Positions 1 to 9,786 of a stretch of DNA of 64,000 bases are shown piece after piece. Under the pieces are notes generated by a model that worked only from the letters and a program-made list of their open reading frames with translations, was not told the DNA's origin and did no database searches. The translations under genes were made by a program, and so were the position numbers. Each line of letters starts with the position of its first letter. Within the stretch, counting starts at the first letter, position 1. This stretch comes from Lacrimispora xylanisolvens (lineage in GTDB: Bacteria; Bacillota; Clostridia; Lachnospirales; Lachnospiraceae): positions 186,001 through 250,000 of the forward strand of contig NZ_PTJA01000007.1 of NCBI RefSeq assembly GCF_002934545.1. Reading direction: 5' to 3'.

Positions 1-1426
1 AAAATATAGGCTTCCTCTCCCTCTCTTACAGTGGGCCACATGCGTATGGTATCCTGGGCTGATGCACCTCTTGTTCTGGCATCCCGCACCATGCGCCTGA
101 TCAGACGGCAGTCCGTGGTTGGAATCCGGTTGTGCTCATCAATGTTTAACTGGGTCAGTGCACTGACATAGACCCGGAATTTACTATCTTTTGGAAGTGA
201 ATAGGATAACTTGTCATTCAGACAGTGAATTCCTTCGATTACCAGAATATCGTCATTACCCAGCTTTAAGTAATCTCCCCGATATTCCCGTTCCCCTGTT
301 TTAAACTGGTATCTTGGCATCTCTACCGTTTCGCCAGCTAAAAGAGCCGTCATATCCTTATTAAACTGATCGATGTCCAGACATTCCAGCACTTCATAAT
401 TGTAGCTTCCGTCAGGATTTTTCGGACTGTTAACTCTGTTTACAAAATAATCATCCACTGCTATGGGGTGTGGAATCATCCCCTGGGCTTTTAACTGGAC
501 TGATAATCTGTGAGAAAATGTAGTTTTTCCAGAGGAAGACGGACCTGCGATCATAACAAATTTTTTACTTCTGTCAGAACCAATCCGTGCTGCAATTTCG
601 GCAATCTTTTTCTCCTGAAGCGCTTCCTGAATCAGGAGCAGCTCATTAATATCACCTGCGGCTATGACTTCATTTAATGCTCCGACATGGGAAACATTCA
701 GACGTTCTCCCCATTTAACACTTTCCTTTAGCACCGCGAAAAGCTTCTGTTTTTTTTCTGCCTCAAAAACAGGTACTTCCTGTGGATTTTCCTTCTGAGG
801 GAGCATAAGCATAAATCCTTCATCATAAGGAATGATATTGAAATATTTAATATATCCCGTATTCTGAACCATATAGCCGTAAAAATAATCTTCAAAGCCA
901 CCGATGCTGTATAAATTTACGCGGGATACTCTGCGGTAGCGGAAAAGCCGTTCTTTGTCATACATACGGTGCTTATGAAATAATTCAATGGCATCATCTG
1001 TATTGACGCTTCGCTTCATAATGGGAATCTTCTGATCCACGTATTCCCTCATGCGTGTCAGTACCCGGTTTAACAGTTCTTCCGTCAGTTCTACGGTTCC
1101 ATGGGGCTGAATGTAATATCCCTTTCCCAGGGAAAAATCAACTGTCACTTTTTCAATGTTTTCAGAACCAGCCACATCATAAAATGCTTTCATCATAAGA
1201 AAAATTGCGCTTCGGTGATAAGTCTGTATTCCCGGCTGATCTTTTCCGGTATAAAATTGAAGTGTACAGTCAAACTGAACGGTCTTATGAAGTTCTCTCA
1301 ATTTGCCGTTGATTCCTACCAGCAGAATCTCATCTTCATACTGGGACTGATATTCCTTTGCTATATCCTGATAAGTCGTTCCTATTGGATATTGTTTCTT
1401 AGTTCCATCTATTGTTACAATCGCCA
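1..1426 (-). CDS. TGS-domain uridine/nucleoside kinase (3' end cut by window)
   Basis: The protein begins MAIVTIDGTKKQYPIGTTYQ, an N-terminal TGS-like domain as in threonyl-tRNA synthetase. A long middle region follows, then a P-loop (GPSSSGKTTFSH) near residue 292 and a uridine-kinase-like domain with DDYF and the later IEGIHCLN segment. This TGS-plus-kinase arrangement is a known nucleoside kinase family of Clostridia and Thermotogae that phosphorylates uridine-type substrates with ATP or GTP. The ATG at 1426 has AAGGAGG six bases upstream. It starts 12 bases after the Nif3 gene, so the two are probably co-transcribed. About 475 codons are present; the C-terminus lies beyond base 1. The family assignment is firm, the exact substrate is not. 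Confidence 0.88.
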
Positions 1427-1438
1427 TTCTTTTCCTCC

Positions 1439-2260
1439 TTATAAAAATGTCTCAGGAAATCTCACATCTGCCTTGCCAATCTCCAGTTCTTCCCCTGCAT
1501 TCGCCTTTAGAAAATCTTCCATAAATTTAAGGAACAGATATTCCAGTCCGTAATGGCCTGCATCGATCACTGCCATATGACTGGCTGCTGCGTCAGTTCC
1601 GCTGTGATGTCCGATATCACCGGTAATCAGTACTTCTACTCCTGCTTTTAATGCAGGTTTTATCATGCTGGAACCAGCGCCGGGGCTGATTCCCACAAAG
1701 GTTACCGGCTCTTTTATATCCTGTTCTCCATATATGGTAACGAATGGAAGCTGAAACCGTTCTTTTACCAGACCAGCCAGTTCCCTCACTGTCATGGGCT
1801 GTTCTAAATAACCGGTCTTTCCAATCCCATATGGAAGTTCTTTGATACCTTCCGGTGTTTCAAACGGAACAATTCCTTCTTGTTCCAATACCTGGGTTTT
1901 TTCTAACCCTAACATACCCGCAGCGGCATCCGCCATACAGCCTGGTGCTGAATCAAAGTTGGTATGCATGGCATAACAGCAGATATCATGCTGTATCAGC
2001 TTCATCAGTCTTTCACCAATAAAATCACTGTCAGTAATTCTGCTTACAGGCTTAAAAATCAGGGGATGATGGGTCAAAAGAAGATCAGCTCCAAACTGCA
2101 CCGCCTCTTCAATTGCTCTCTCATCCCCGTCCAGCGCGATAAATACTTTTTTTATCTCTTTTGTATTCCGTCCCACAAGAAGTCCTACATTATCCCAGTC
2201 ACAGGCACATCTGACAGGCGCCAGCTGTTCCAGTATTTCAATCAGTTTGCTGCATTGCAT
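1439..2260 (-). CDS. Nif3-like dinuclear metal-centre protein (YqfO family)
   Basis: A 273-residue protein with the Nif3/DUF34 signature: an N-terminal DWDNVGLLVG segment, LLTHHPLIF (metal-ligand histidines), a central CYAMHTNFD motif and a C-terminal ITGDIGHH followed by DAGHYGLE, which complete the dinuclear metal site. Length is that of the short form without the middle PII-like insert. Members are often annotated GTP cyclohydrolase 1 type 2 homologue, but the physiological role is unsettled. The ATG at 2260 has AAGGAGG upstream. The gene overlaps the end of trmK by 23 bases, an arrangement common in Firmicutes (rpoD-trmK-nif3). Confidence 0.93.
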   Translation of the reverse strand: MQCSKLIEILEQLAPVRCACDWDNVGLLVGRNTKEIKKVFIALDGDERAIEEAVQFGADLLLTHHPLIFKPVSRITDSDFIGERLMKLIQHDICCYAMHTNFDSAPGCMADAAAGMLGLEKTQVLEQEGIVPFETPEGIKELPYGIGKTGYLEQPMTVRELAGLVKERFQLPFVTIYGEQDIKEPVTFVGISPGAGSSMIKPALKAGVEVLITGDIGHHSGTDAAASHMAVIDAGHYGLEYLFLKFMEDFLKANAGEELEIGKADVRFPETFL

Positions 2261-2948
2261 CTTGTGCCTCCTTATTCCACTTCAGTTCCAGTTTCAGTTC
2301 TTCGATTCTGCCCTCTGCGTTTTTTGTCCCGCTTGACTGAAGTCCTTTTAAAATTTCACCAATCTGTATCTGTTCTTTCTGTAAAAATTCCTTTAAAACC
2401 GGATTTTTTGAATCTAACAGGTCTTTTCCGTACCGGTATCCCAGCTCCGGATCTCTATCTTCCGAAACCATGGAATCTCTGGTAACACCCATGACAGAAT
2501 AATATTTTCCGTCCTCTTTTATCATAGTCTCTCTTCTTATAGAAAATTCATGTTCTGCAAGAAACTTACGAACTTTATAAAGCTCCGAATGAGGTGACAG
2601 AACCCAGTATGAGATACTGTCCCATAAATGCCGTCCCTCCTCCAATATATGTATAATCAGCTCTCCGCCCATGCCAGCAATGACAACGCAGTCAGCCTGA
2701 TTTTTCTCTAACTTTAAAAGCCCGTCGCTTAAACGGACTTCAACCAGATCGGTAAGACCTGCCTCTTTTATGTGAGTCTGGGCCCTTAAAAGAGGCCCTT
2801 TTCTCACATCCATGGCGATTGCAGATTTTGCAATCCCTTCCTGTACTAAATGAATCGGGATATAACCATGATCGGTACCGATGTCAGCCACACGGCTGCC
2901 ACCAGGTACAAAGGAAGCGATCATTCCCAAACGTTTTGATAATTTCAT
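2238..2948 (-). CDS. trmK: tRNA (adenine(22)-N1)-methyltransferase
   Basis: A 236-residue class I SAM-dependent methyltransferase. The SAM-binding motif VADIGTDHGYIPIHL lies at residues 20-34, AIAMDVRKGPL gives motif II, and VIAGMGGELI the motif IV region. These match TrmK (YqfN), which methylates N1 of A22 in some tRNAs. A C-terminal helical part (residues about 185-236) is typical of the family. ATG at 2948 follows ACGGAG at good spacing. It lies between rpoD and the Nif3 gene, the conserved Firmicute order, and overlaps the latter, so the genes are probably translated together. Confidence 0.93.
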   Translation of the reverse strand: MKLSKRLGMIASFVPGGSRVADIGTDHGYIPIHLVQEGIAKSAIAMDVRKGPLLRAQTHIKEAGLTDLVEVRLSDGLLKLEKNQADCVVIAGMGGELIIHILEEGRHLWDSISYWVLSPHSELYKVRKFLAEHEFSIRRETMIKEDGKYYSVMGVTRDSMVSEDRDPELGYRYGKDLLDSKNPVLKEFLQKEQIQIGEILKGLQSSGTKNAEGRIEELKLELKWNKEAQDAMQQTD

Positions 2949-2968
2949 AGTAAACTCCGTATTATTTC

Positions 2969-4174
2969 TTAATCGTCCAGATAATCTTTCAACTTTTTGC
3001 TTCTGCTGGGATGGCGCAGTTTTCGCAAAGCTTTCGCTTCAATCTGTCTGATCCGTTCTCTTGTAACATTAAATTCTTTTCCAACCTCTTCCAAGGTTCT
3101 GGGGCGCCCGTCATTTAAACCAAACCGAAGTTTTAACACCTTTTGCTCCCGCTCTGTCAGGGTATCAAGCACTTCCATCAGCTGTTCATGAAGCATGGTA
3201 AAGGTTGCCGCATCTGCAGGAACCGCCACCTGATCGTCCTGGATAAAATCACCTAAATGACTGTCTTCTTCCTCGCCGATGGGTGTTTCTAAAGAAACCG
3301 GCTCCTGGGAAACTTTCATAATTTCCCGTACCCGCTCTACCTGCATATCTGCCCTTGCCGCAATCTCTTCCGGCACAGGTTCTCTTCCCAGTTCCTGTAA
3401 AAGCTGTCTGGATACGCGTACCAGACGGTTAATGGTCTCCACCATATGAACAGGGATCCGGATTGTACGGGCCTGATCTGCTATGGCCCGGGTAATTGCC
3501 TGTCTGATCCACCAGGTTGCATAGGTGCTGAACTTATAGCCTTTCCGGTAATCAAACTTTTCTACTGCTTTAATCAGACCTAAATTTCCTTCCTGTATCA
3601 GATCTAAAAACTGCATTCCCCGCCCCACATAGCGCTTGGCGATACTGACGACCAGCCGGAGGTTGGCTTCTGTTAATCTTTGCTTCGATTCTTCATCCCC
3701 AAGCTCAATCTTTTTTGCAAGTTCAATCTCATCTTCACTGGATAGCAGGGGAACTTTACCGATTTCTTTTAGATACATGCGGACCGGATCTTCTACGCTG
3801 ACACCTTCCGGAACAGATAAATCGATGCTTTCCATATCGATTTCTTCCTCTTCCTCGATGTCCTCTTCCATAAACAGATCTTCGTCTAAATCCAGTTCTT
3901 CTCCACCCATGGAAAGCACATCAACTTTGCTGCTCTCCAGGAAATCATAGATCTGATCCAGACGGTCTGAATCCAAACTCTCTCCAATAAAGAAATCAAG
4001 TACTTCCTGATTTTCCAGGACATTTCTCTTTTTTCTCGCCAATAAGAGGAGCTGGTTTAACTTCTCCTCAAATGCCGCTGTTGACTCTTCCTGCCTGCTG
4101 CCAAAAACCTGTTCCTCTTCTGTCTTTCCTGAACCCACCATCTTATCTGCTGTCTTCTTAACATTCTCGTCCAT
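2969..4174 (-). CDS. rpoD: Primary RNA polymerase sigma factor (sigma-A/sigma-70)
   Basis: About 401 residues. It has an acidic N-terminal region (a run of D/E around residues 95-120), region 1.2 ([14 protein letters not shown]), region 2 with [17 protein letters not shown] and [10 protein letters not shown], region 3, and region 4.2 with [18 protein letters not shown], the -35 recognition helix-turn-helix. This is the housekeeping sigma factor. The open frame extends to a GTG at 4192, but the ATG at 4174 is preceded by GGAAGGATGG and is preferred. It follows dnaG by about 40 bases, the classic dnaG-rpoD macromolecular-synthesis operon. Confidence 0.98.
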   Translation of the reverse strand: MDENVKKTADKMVGSGKTEEEQVFGSRQEESTAAFEEKLNQLLLLARKKRNVLENQEVLDFFIGESLDSDRLDQIYDFLESSKVDVLSMGGEELDLDEDLFMEEDIEEEEEIDMESIDLSVPEGVSVEDPVRMYLKEIGKVPLLSSEDEIELAKKIELGDEESKQRLTEANLRLVVSIAKRYVGRGMQFLDLIQEGNLGLIKAVEKFDYRKGYKFSTYATWWIRQAITRAIADQARTIRIPVHMVETINRLVRVSRQLLQELGREPVPEEIAARADMQVERVREIMKVSQEPVSLETPIGEEEDSHLGDFIQDDQVAVPADAATFTMLHEQLMEVLDTLTEREQKVLKLRFGLNDGRPRTLEEVGKEFNVTRERIRQIEAKALRKLRHPSRSKKLKDYLDD

Positions 4175-4213
4175 GTTTTTCCATCCTTCCACAGCCTGCC
4201 TATAGTGTACACC

Positions 4214-5986
4214 CTAATCCAGCGAAATATTCAAATCCCTCAGCGCAGCCTGTTCCTTTATAATTCTTTGCAGTTCTTCTATCCCTGCTGCATGACGGCT
4301 GGCATGATCCAGACTGTTTTTTTTCACTTTCATTATTGTTTCCGAAAACGCTTTTTTCTGTTCTTCATTATCAAGAGACTCTTTTAAGCTCGCATGGAAA
4401 AGACCTGCGACAGTCCGGTATTGATCATCATCATCGATGAAATGATTCAAAATCTCGGCCGGATTCAGTGTTCCGGCAGCGTGTCCGTCAAAAACCATCT
4501 GTGCCACCTTATGATACAGTTCTTCTATAAAATCATCAGGAGTAATGACCCCTTTAATCTTATCAAATAGTACAGGATTTTCAATCAGCCAGGTAAGCAG
4601 CAGTCTTTGAGACTGCATAACCCCATCTTCTTTTTCTTTTTTCCGCTGATTCTTCCCGTTCTCTTCCTCTTCTCCCCTTACTGAGGACCGGACAGGTCCG
4701 AGAGTGGCTCCCAGCCGGTTAACCAGGCGTTTTAAATCCTGGTAATTAATGAAAAATTCTCTGGAAACAGCTTCTAAATAGTTTTCCCGTTCAAGCGCTT
4801 CGGGAAATTCCAGAAGCTTTCTTGCCGTTTGATTATAAAACTCTGTTTTCTGTTCCGGATCATCCATCTTGTAATTCTTTTTCAAAACTTCAATCTCAAA
4901 GAGAAAACTGTTTTGCGCCTGTTCAATTCTCTGTTTAAATTCTTCCGCTCCCAGATTCTTTATAAATTCATCCGGGTCCTTATAAGGCTCCATATTAAGA
5001 ACACGAATGGAAACTCCCGCATCCCTTAAAATGGGAATCGCTCTCAGTGCCGCTTTCCGACCTGCTCCGTCACTGTCATAGGTAAGAATTACTTTGTCCG
5101 TATACCGCTTTAACAGCTGGGCATGCTGAGTGGTAAAGGCCGTTCCCAGGGAAGCCACCGCATTGGTAAAGCCTGCCTGATGCATGGCAATTACATCCAT
5201 ATACCCTTCGCAGATCAATATGTATTTTTCCCGTGACAATCTGGCATAGTTCAGTCCATATAAGTTTCTGCTTTTATCAAACAGCTTTGTCTCCGGTGAA
5301 TTTAAATATTTCGGTTCACCGGCTCCCATAACTCTTCCGCCAAAACCGATGACCCGGTTATTCACATCCATGATGGGAAACATCACCCGGTTCCAGAACT
5401 TATCATGACTTCCCTTTTCCTCAATGGTCACAAGCCCTGACTGCTTTAATACAGCATCCTCATACCCCTTGCCTCTTAAATAGCGGTATAAATCGTCACT
5501 GGTTTTATTGGAGTAACCCAGCCCAAAGCGGACTATGGTTTCATCACTTAACTGCCTGTCCTTTAAATACCGGTAACCCGCTTCGCCCTGAGGCTTCTTG
5601 AGCTGATAATAAAAATAGCTGGCAGCCAGCTTATTCATCTCCAGAAGAGCGGCCCTTAAATCTTCCTGCTCCCTTGCCTCTTTGCTGTATTCTTCCACCG
5701 GCAGTTTTACTCCTGCCCGGTCTGCCAGCATCTTAAACGCTTCTGAGAAGGAATAATTCTCATACTCCATAACAAAGGTAATAACATTACCGCCTGCACC
5801 GCAGCCAAAGCAGTAATACATTTGTTTGGCCGGTGACACGGAAAAGGAGGGAGACTTTTCATTATGAAACGGGCATAAGCCAAAATAATTGCTGCCTTTT
5901 TTTTGCAGTTTCACGTACCCTGATACGATATCCACAATGTCATTCCTTACGCGGACTTCTTCTATTATGTCTTCCGAATATCGCAT
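4214..5986 (-). CDS. dnaG: DNA primase
   Basis: 590 residues. The N-terminal CHC2 zinc finger is visible as CPFHNEKSPSF with C38, H41, C59 and C62. The TOPRIM core follows with ICEGYMDVIAMHQAG and YDSDGAGRKAA (metal-binding acidic residues). The C-terminal third is the DnaB-interacting domain, with a lysine/glutamate-rich linker around residues 440-455. It synthesises RNA primers at the replication fork. ATG at 5986 follows AAAGGAGG. It sits immediately upstream of rpoD. Confidence 0.97.
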   Translation of the reverse strand: MRYSEDIIEEVRVRNDIVDIVSGYVKLQKKGSNYFGLCPFHNEKSPSFSVSPAKQMYYCFGCGAGGNVITFVMEYENYSFSEAFKMLADRAGVKLPVEEYSKEAREQEDLRAALLEMNKLAASYFYYQLKKPQGEAGYRYLKDRQLSDETIVRFGLGYSNKTSDDLYRYLRGKGYEDAVLKQSGLVTIEEKGSHDKFWNRVMFPIMDVNNRVIGFGGRVMGAGEPKYLNSPETKLFDKSRNLYGLNYARLSREKYILICEGYMDVIAMHQAGFTNAVASLGTAFTTQHAQLLKRYTDKVILTYDSDGAGRKAALRAIPILRDAGVSIRVLNMEPYKDPDEFIKNLGAEEFKQRIEQAQNSFLFEIEVLKKNYKMDDPEQKTEFYNQTARKLLEFPEALERENYLEAVSREFFINYQDLKRLVNRLGATLGPVRSSVRGEEEENGKNQRKKEKEDGVMQSQRLLLTWLIENPVLFDKIKGVITPDDFIEELYHKVAQMVFDGHAAGTLNPAEILNHFIDDDDQYRTVAGLFHASLKESLDNEEQKKAFSETIMKVKKNSLDHASRHAAGIEELQRIIKEQAALRDLNISLD

Positions 5987-6035
5987 AAAGCCATCATCCT
6001 CCTTTCACAAAGATTTATGATAAAATGCTTATTTG

Positions 6036-7046
6036 TCAAATTGCTTTCCATGCCTTTGGTACAAACAGTTCCTCAAACCGGTCAATGGCGTAGCTGTCAC
6101 TCATGCCGGCAATATAATCACAGACAGCACGTTCCTTGTCTGCAGTACCTTTTTCCATTAAATACCGGTATTCCTGGGGAAGCTTATCCGGATGATCCAT
6201 ATAATACTCAAAAAGCATGGCGATCATCTTCTGTGCTTTTCCTTCTTCTGCTTTTGGAATCTCATTCTTATAGACATGCTGAAACATCCAGGTTCTAAGT
6301 CCCTGCATGGCTGCTTCCATATCAGAAGACATGATGATCTCATTCTTCCCATAGCTGTTATTAATAATATCATGAATGAGGTTATTCAGTCTCTCTCTGA
6401 CGCTGTGTCCTAAAATATCGGTATAGCAGCCAGGAAGATCCTCCTCCACAAACATCTTTGCCCGGATTGCATCATCGATGTCATGATTAATATAGGCAAT
6501 TTTGTCAGAGAGCCGGACAATGGCGCCCTCCAAAGTAGAAGGATGACCGCTTGTCCGGTGATTTAAGATTCCATCTCTCACTTCCCATGTGAGATTTAAA
6601 CCCATTCCGTTCTTTTCCAGGATTTCAACTACCCGCACGCTCTGCCTGTAATGGGCGAACCCCTGGGAACAGATCTCATTCAGAATTGCTTCTCCGGAAT
6701 GGCCAAACGGAGTATGTCCAAGATCATGCCCCAGCGCAATCGCCTCTGTTAAATCCTCATTCATGCGCAGGGATTTGGCAATGGTTCTTGCTATCTGGGA
6801 AACCTCCAGTGTATGGGTAAGTCTTGTCCGGTAATGATCACCCTCCGGTGCCAGAAACACCTGAGTTTTGTGCTTCAGCCTTCGAAATGCTTTACAGTGA
6901 ATGATTCTGTCACGGTCCCGCTGGTAAGCGGTGCGGATATCACAGGGTACTTCTTCCCGTTCTCTGCCTTTGGTATTCTTGCTAAAAGCAGCATAAGGAC
7001 TTAAATAAGCTTCCTCCCACTGTTCAATGGATTCTCTGATATTCAT
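6036..7046 (-). CDS. dgt: Deoxyguanosinetriphosphate triphosphohydrolase-like protein
   Basis: 336 residues with an HD domain: FRRLKHKTQVF, RTRLTHTLEVSQIARTIA, ALGHDLGHTPFGHSGE, and a later SDKIAYINHDIDDAIR. The HD metal ligands appear intact. This is the short dGTPase-like family often placed next to dnaG in Firmicutes. Members hydrolyse dNTPs to nucleosides and triphosphate; which dNTP is preferred cannot be read from sequence. ATG at 7046 follows AAGGATG. It is 49 bases upstream of dnaG on the same strand. Confidence 0.92.
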   Translation of the reverse strand: MNIRESIEQWEEAYLSPYAAFSKNTKGREREEVPCDIRTAYQRDRDRIIHCKAFRRLKHKTQVFLAPEGDHYRTRLTHTLEVSQIARTIAKSLRMNEDLTEAIALGHDLGHTPFGHSGEAILNEICSQGFAHYRQSVRVVEILEKNGMGLNLTWEVRDGILNHRTSGHPSTLEGAIVRLSDKIAYINHDIDDAIRAKMFVEEDLPGCYTDILGHSVRERLNNLIHDIINNSYGKNEIIMSSDMEAAMQGLRTWMFQHVYKNEIPKAEEGKAQKMIAMLFEYYMDHPDKLPQEYRYLMEKGTADKERAVCDYIAGMSDSYAIDRFEELFVPKAWKAI

Positions 7047-7132
7047 TCGATCACATCCTTCGCATAGTTATGGTACATTATATCATATTTTCAGTAATTT
7101 TAACACCCTATATTAAATTATTTGCACTGTGC

Positions 7133-7963
7133 TCATCTGGTGCTGTTGATGTGTTTCCTGTATTCACTGGGCAGACAGCCATATCGTTTCTTAAACGCCT
7201 TGGCAAATGCCCTGCTGTCAGGAAATCCATGCTTCATGGCAATTTCCCCGATTTCGTGATCTGTTCCCATGAGTTCACGCACTGCATATTTGACTCGCAG
7301 GTCAATTAAAAAGGTACGATAATTAACCTGCGCATACTTTAAAAAAATTCTGGATAAATAGGTGGGACTGAAACCAAAGCGCAATGCCACCGAGTCCAGC
7401 TTTAAATCCTGATCATAATTCTCCCTCATATACTGGGTTACATCAGAAAGTTTATCCAGCTGTTTTTTCTGCCGGATGATCTCTTTATCCATATTTTCTG
7501 TTTTAAACTCTGTTACCAGAAGATACAAAAGCTGATAGAACTGGCTTTTTACCTGAAAGCTATAGCCATATTCCTGTTTGTCATAAGTAAAAAAAAGAGA
7601 AGTCACAAGATCCTTCAGTCTGCGGTTTGCCTCTTCTCCTTTTCTTTCAAAGTTCACATAGGAATCTTCTCCCATGTAATCTTCAAAGGTCTCTCCCGGA
7701 ATCTGCAGGACAATGGTAATATTAGGATTGGGGCATTCGATGGAATGAACCTCATTGGAATTGACCAGTACAAACTCATCTCTGGTAAGCTTAAGATGGG
7801 TATTATTGATAAAAAAATCAATCTCTCCCTCCAGTACCAGAAAAATCTCTACCGAGTGGTGCCAGTGCTTTGTCACTTTATAGTTTCCTTCTCTGCCCTC
7901 GAAAATAAACAGCCGGAAAGGAAGATCATTATTGGGAATTACCAGCTCATGCCTGATTTCCAT
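7133..7963 (-). CDS. AraC-family transcriptional regulator with cupin sensor domain
   Basis: 276 residues. The N-terminal half is a cupin-like sensor (KHWHHSVEIFLVLEGEIDFFIN, then VNSNEVHSIECPN). The C-terminal 100 residues hold two AraC-type helix-turn-helix motifs, ending IGEIAMKHGFPDSRAFAKAF and the RYGCLPSEYRK tail. The H-x-H-x3-E cupin pattern suggests sugar or small-ligand sensing. The open frame reaches 8002, but the ATG at 7963 follows CGGAGGTG and is taken as the start. Neighbours give no clear target; the effector is unknown. Confidence 0.9.
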   Translation of the reverse strand: MEIRHELVIPNNDLPFRLFIFEGREGNYKVTKHWHHSVEIFLVLEGEIDFFINNTHLKLTRDEFVLVNSNEVHSIECPNPNITIVLQIPGETFEDYMGEDSYVNFERKGEEANRRLKDLVTSLFFTYDKQEYGYSFQVKSQFYQLLYLLVTEFKTENMDKEIIRQKKQLDKLSDVTQYMRENYDQDLKLDSVALRFGFSPTYLSRIFLKYAQVNYRTFLIDLRVKYAVRELMGTDHEIGEIAMKHGFPDSRAFAKAFKKRYGCLPSEYRKHINSTR

Positions 7964-8035
7964 TTCACACCTCCGTAAAGTACTGTATCCATTATAAAAC
8001 ATTTTTGTCTGTTTTCCAACGGATTTTCTTTTGTA

Positions 8036-9739
8036 TTACACAGGAAGACTGTCACTGACACATAAAACGCCATACCCCAGTTCCGGATTGGGATACTGGG
8101 TGATTCCGGGAAGTTTTCTTGCCCCGCGGATGAGATATGCTTTTATTTTTTCCCCGAAAAGGAACGGATCTCTTCCATCCACAATTCCCCACTCCATGAG
8201 AAGCGCGGAACTGCCAGTGACAAATGGTGTTGCAAACGAAGTTCCTGTTACCGAATCATAACCTCCTCCTGCATATGCGGCGATAATCCCTACCCCCGGT
8301 GCAGCCAGATCCGGCTTTACCTGATTGGTTCTTCTGGTGAAACCTCTTCCTGAAAAATCGGCATAGGATTGGTAGGTATCATCATATGCTCCCACCGAAA
8401 TAACTTTCGATGCTGTGGAGGGAATGGTTAATGTGGTTTCCGGTGTTGCCCGTAAAAAACGGGTGGACTGATTTAACACACCAGAGGATGGCAGCCATAA
8501 ATCATATTTCCCCTCAACAATCTGTCTGGGTGTCAGCCGGAATTTCCAGATTCCACTGTCAACATACGTGTCCGCAGGAAGAAAGTCTAAATAAATCTCC
8601 TGTGCCACACTGTATGGCCCCGGTTTTCCGTAATACAGAAGGATCTGCGTATTTCCGTACCGGATGGTCTGGGGACCAAGCCGGCTGCTGATGGGGCCGA
8701 TTACTTCTCCGGAAGGAGTCACAATGCTGATATCAAACAAATCCGCATAGGATTTCCAGAGCTGGACGCTGAAGCTCTGCTGAAAATTTCCCACACTTAG
8801 TTCTATCTCCTGAGGACTTGCCATGGTCAGTGTTCCTGAAATATGTCCGGCACCAACCCCTTCGTTTCCTGTACCAACCACGATTACTGTTTTCCCATAA
8901 TTGGAGATATCATCAAGAAATGTTTCCAGAAGACTGGTTCCGTCGTGAGATCCATACGTATTGCCAAAGCTTAAATTAACGGCAACCGGCATCTGCATAT
9001 CCACTGCTTCTTTTACTGCAAAATTCACTGCACGCATAAGTTCTGTAGTCCTTGGAAACCCGTTTTCCTGAGGCACTCCCAGCTTCACCACCAGAAGAGG
9101 GCTTTCATATGCAATCCCTCTGTACTGCCCCCGGTTTTCCCTGCCGTTTCCTGCTGCTATGGAGGCTACCGCAGTTCCATGACCGGTAATATCAACGGAC
9201 GGAACCAGTTTATTGGCCTCTGCTCTGCTTCCTGTTGCCAGAGCTGCATCAATCTCCTCTTTTGTAAATACTCTGTCCAGGGTCTGATCCCACAGCTTTA
9301 CAATCCGGGTGGTTCCATCAGGGTTTCGAAAATCATCATGATAATAATCAATTCCGGAATCAATAATGGCTACAAGAACACCTTTCCCTGTCAGATTGTT
9401 AGTTCCCTGCTGGACCAGATTGACACAAGAGGCCGCTTTTGCCTGATTTATGGCAAAAAACAGCCTCTTTGGTTTTTCCACATATTCAATCTGGGGAAGA
9501 TCACTTAACTGGTCAATCAGGGACTCCGGTACATTCAAGATGGCATACTCATTTAACATTGGCTCCACCCTGATTCCTATCTCGGTAAGAAAACTGATAT
9601 CACCGGAATGCTTTACAATCACATCCCATGTTTTTTCCACGGGATTATATCCTACATTTAAATTACCTGACTTCTCCCGCTCCTCCGGAGTTGCACTGAG
9701 AGCGAGATTAAGCAGATTTTCCAATTTCTGATCCTGCAT
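8036..9739 (-). CDS. S8 subtilisin-like serine protease, Csp-type
   Basis: About 567 residues from the preferred ATG at 9739 (AGGATG upstream). A prodomain-like N-terminus (LENLLNLALSATPEEREKS to about residue 95) precedes a complete catalytic triad: D127 in AIIDSGIDYYHDDF, H187 in ITGHGTAVASIAAGN, and Ser in VTGTSFATPFVTG. A long insert between the His and Ser segments and the lack of a signal peptide match the clostridial CspA/CspB/CspC germination proteases rather than secreted subtilisins. The frame extends upstream through ATG 9790, which overlaps the stop of the SpoIID-like gene as ATGA, and ATG 9814. Either could be used through translational coupling. A role in spore germination is inferred from similarity only. 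Confidence 0.88.
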   Translation of the reverse strand: MQDQKLENLLNLALSATPEEREKSGNLNVGYNPVEKTWDVIVKHSGDISFLTEIGIRVEPMLNEYAILNVPESLIDQLSDLPQIEYVEKPKRLFFAINQAKAASCVNLVQQGTNNLTGKGVLVAIIDSGIDYYHDDFRNPDGTTRIVKLWDQTLDRVFTKEEIDAALATGSRAEANKLVPSVDITGHGTAVASIAAGNGRENRGQYRGIAYESPLLVVKLGVPQENGFPRTTELMRAVNFAVKEAVDMQMPVAVNLSFGNTYGSHDGTSLLETFLDDISNYGKTVIVVGTGNEGVGAGHISGTLTMASPQEIELSVGNFQQSFSVQLWKSYADLFDISIVTPSGEVIGPISSRLGPQTIRYGNTQILLYYGKPGPYSVAQEIYLDFLPADTYVDSGIWKFRLTPRQIVEGKYDLWLPSSGVLNQSTRFLRATPETTLTIPSTASKVISVGAYDDTYQSYADFSGRGFTRRTNQVKPDLAAPGVGIIAAYAGGGYDSVTGTSFATPFVTGSSALLMEWGIVDGRDPFLFGEKIKAYLIRGARKLPGITQYPNPELGYGVLCVSDSLPV

Positions 9740-9786
9740 ATAAACATCCTGTGCTTTTTTTACATTGTACGCAGGAAGACGCTCTC

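Noticed and set aside
3636-3950. Plus-strand frame of 104 codons opposite rpoD
   Set aside because: Serine-rich mirror of the acidic rpoD codons; no ribosome site and fully inside a conserved gene.
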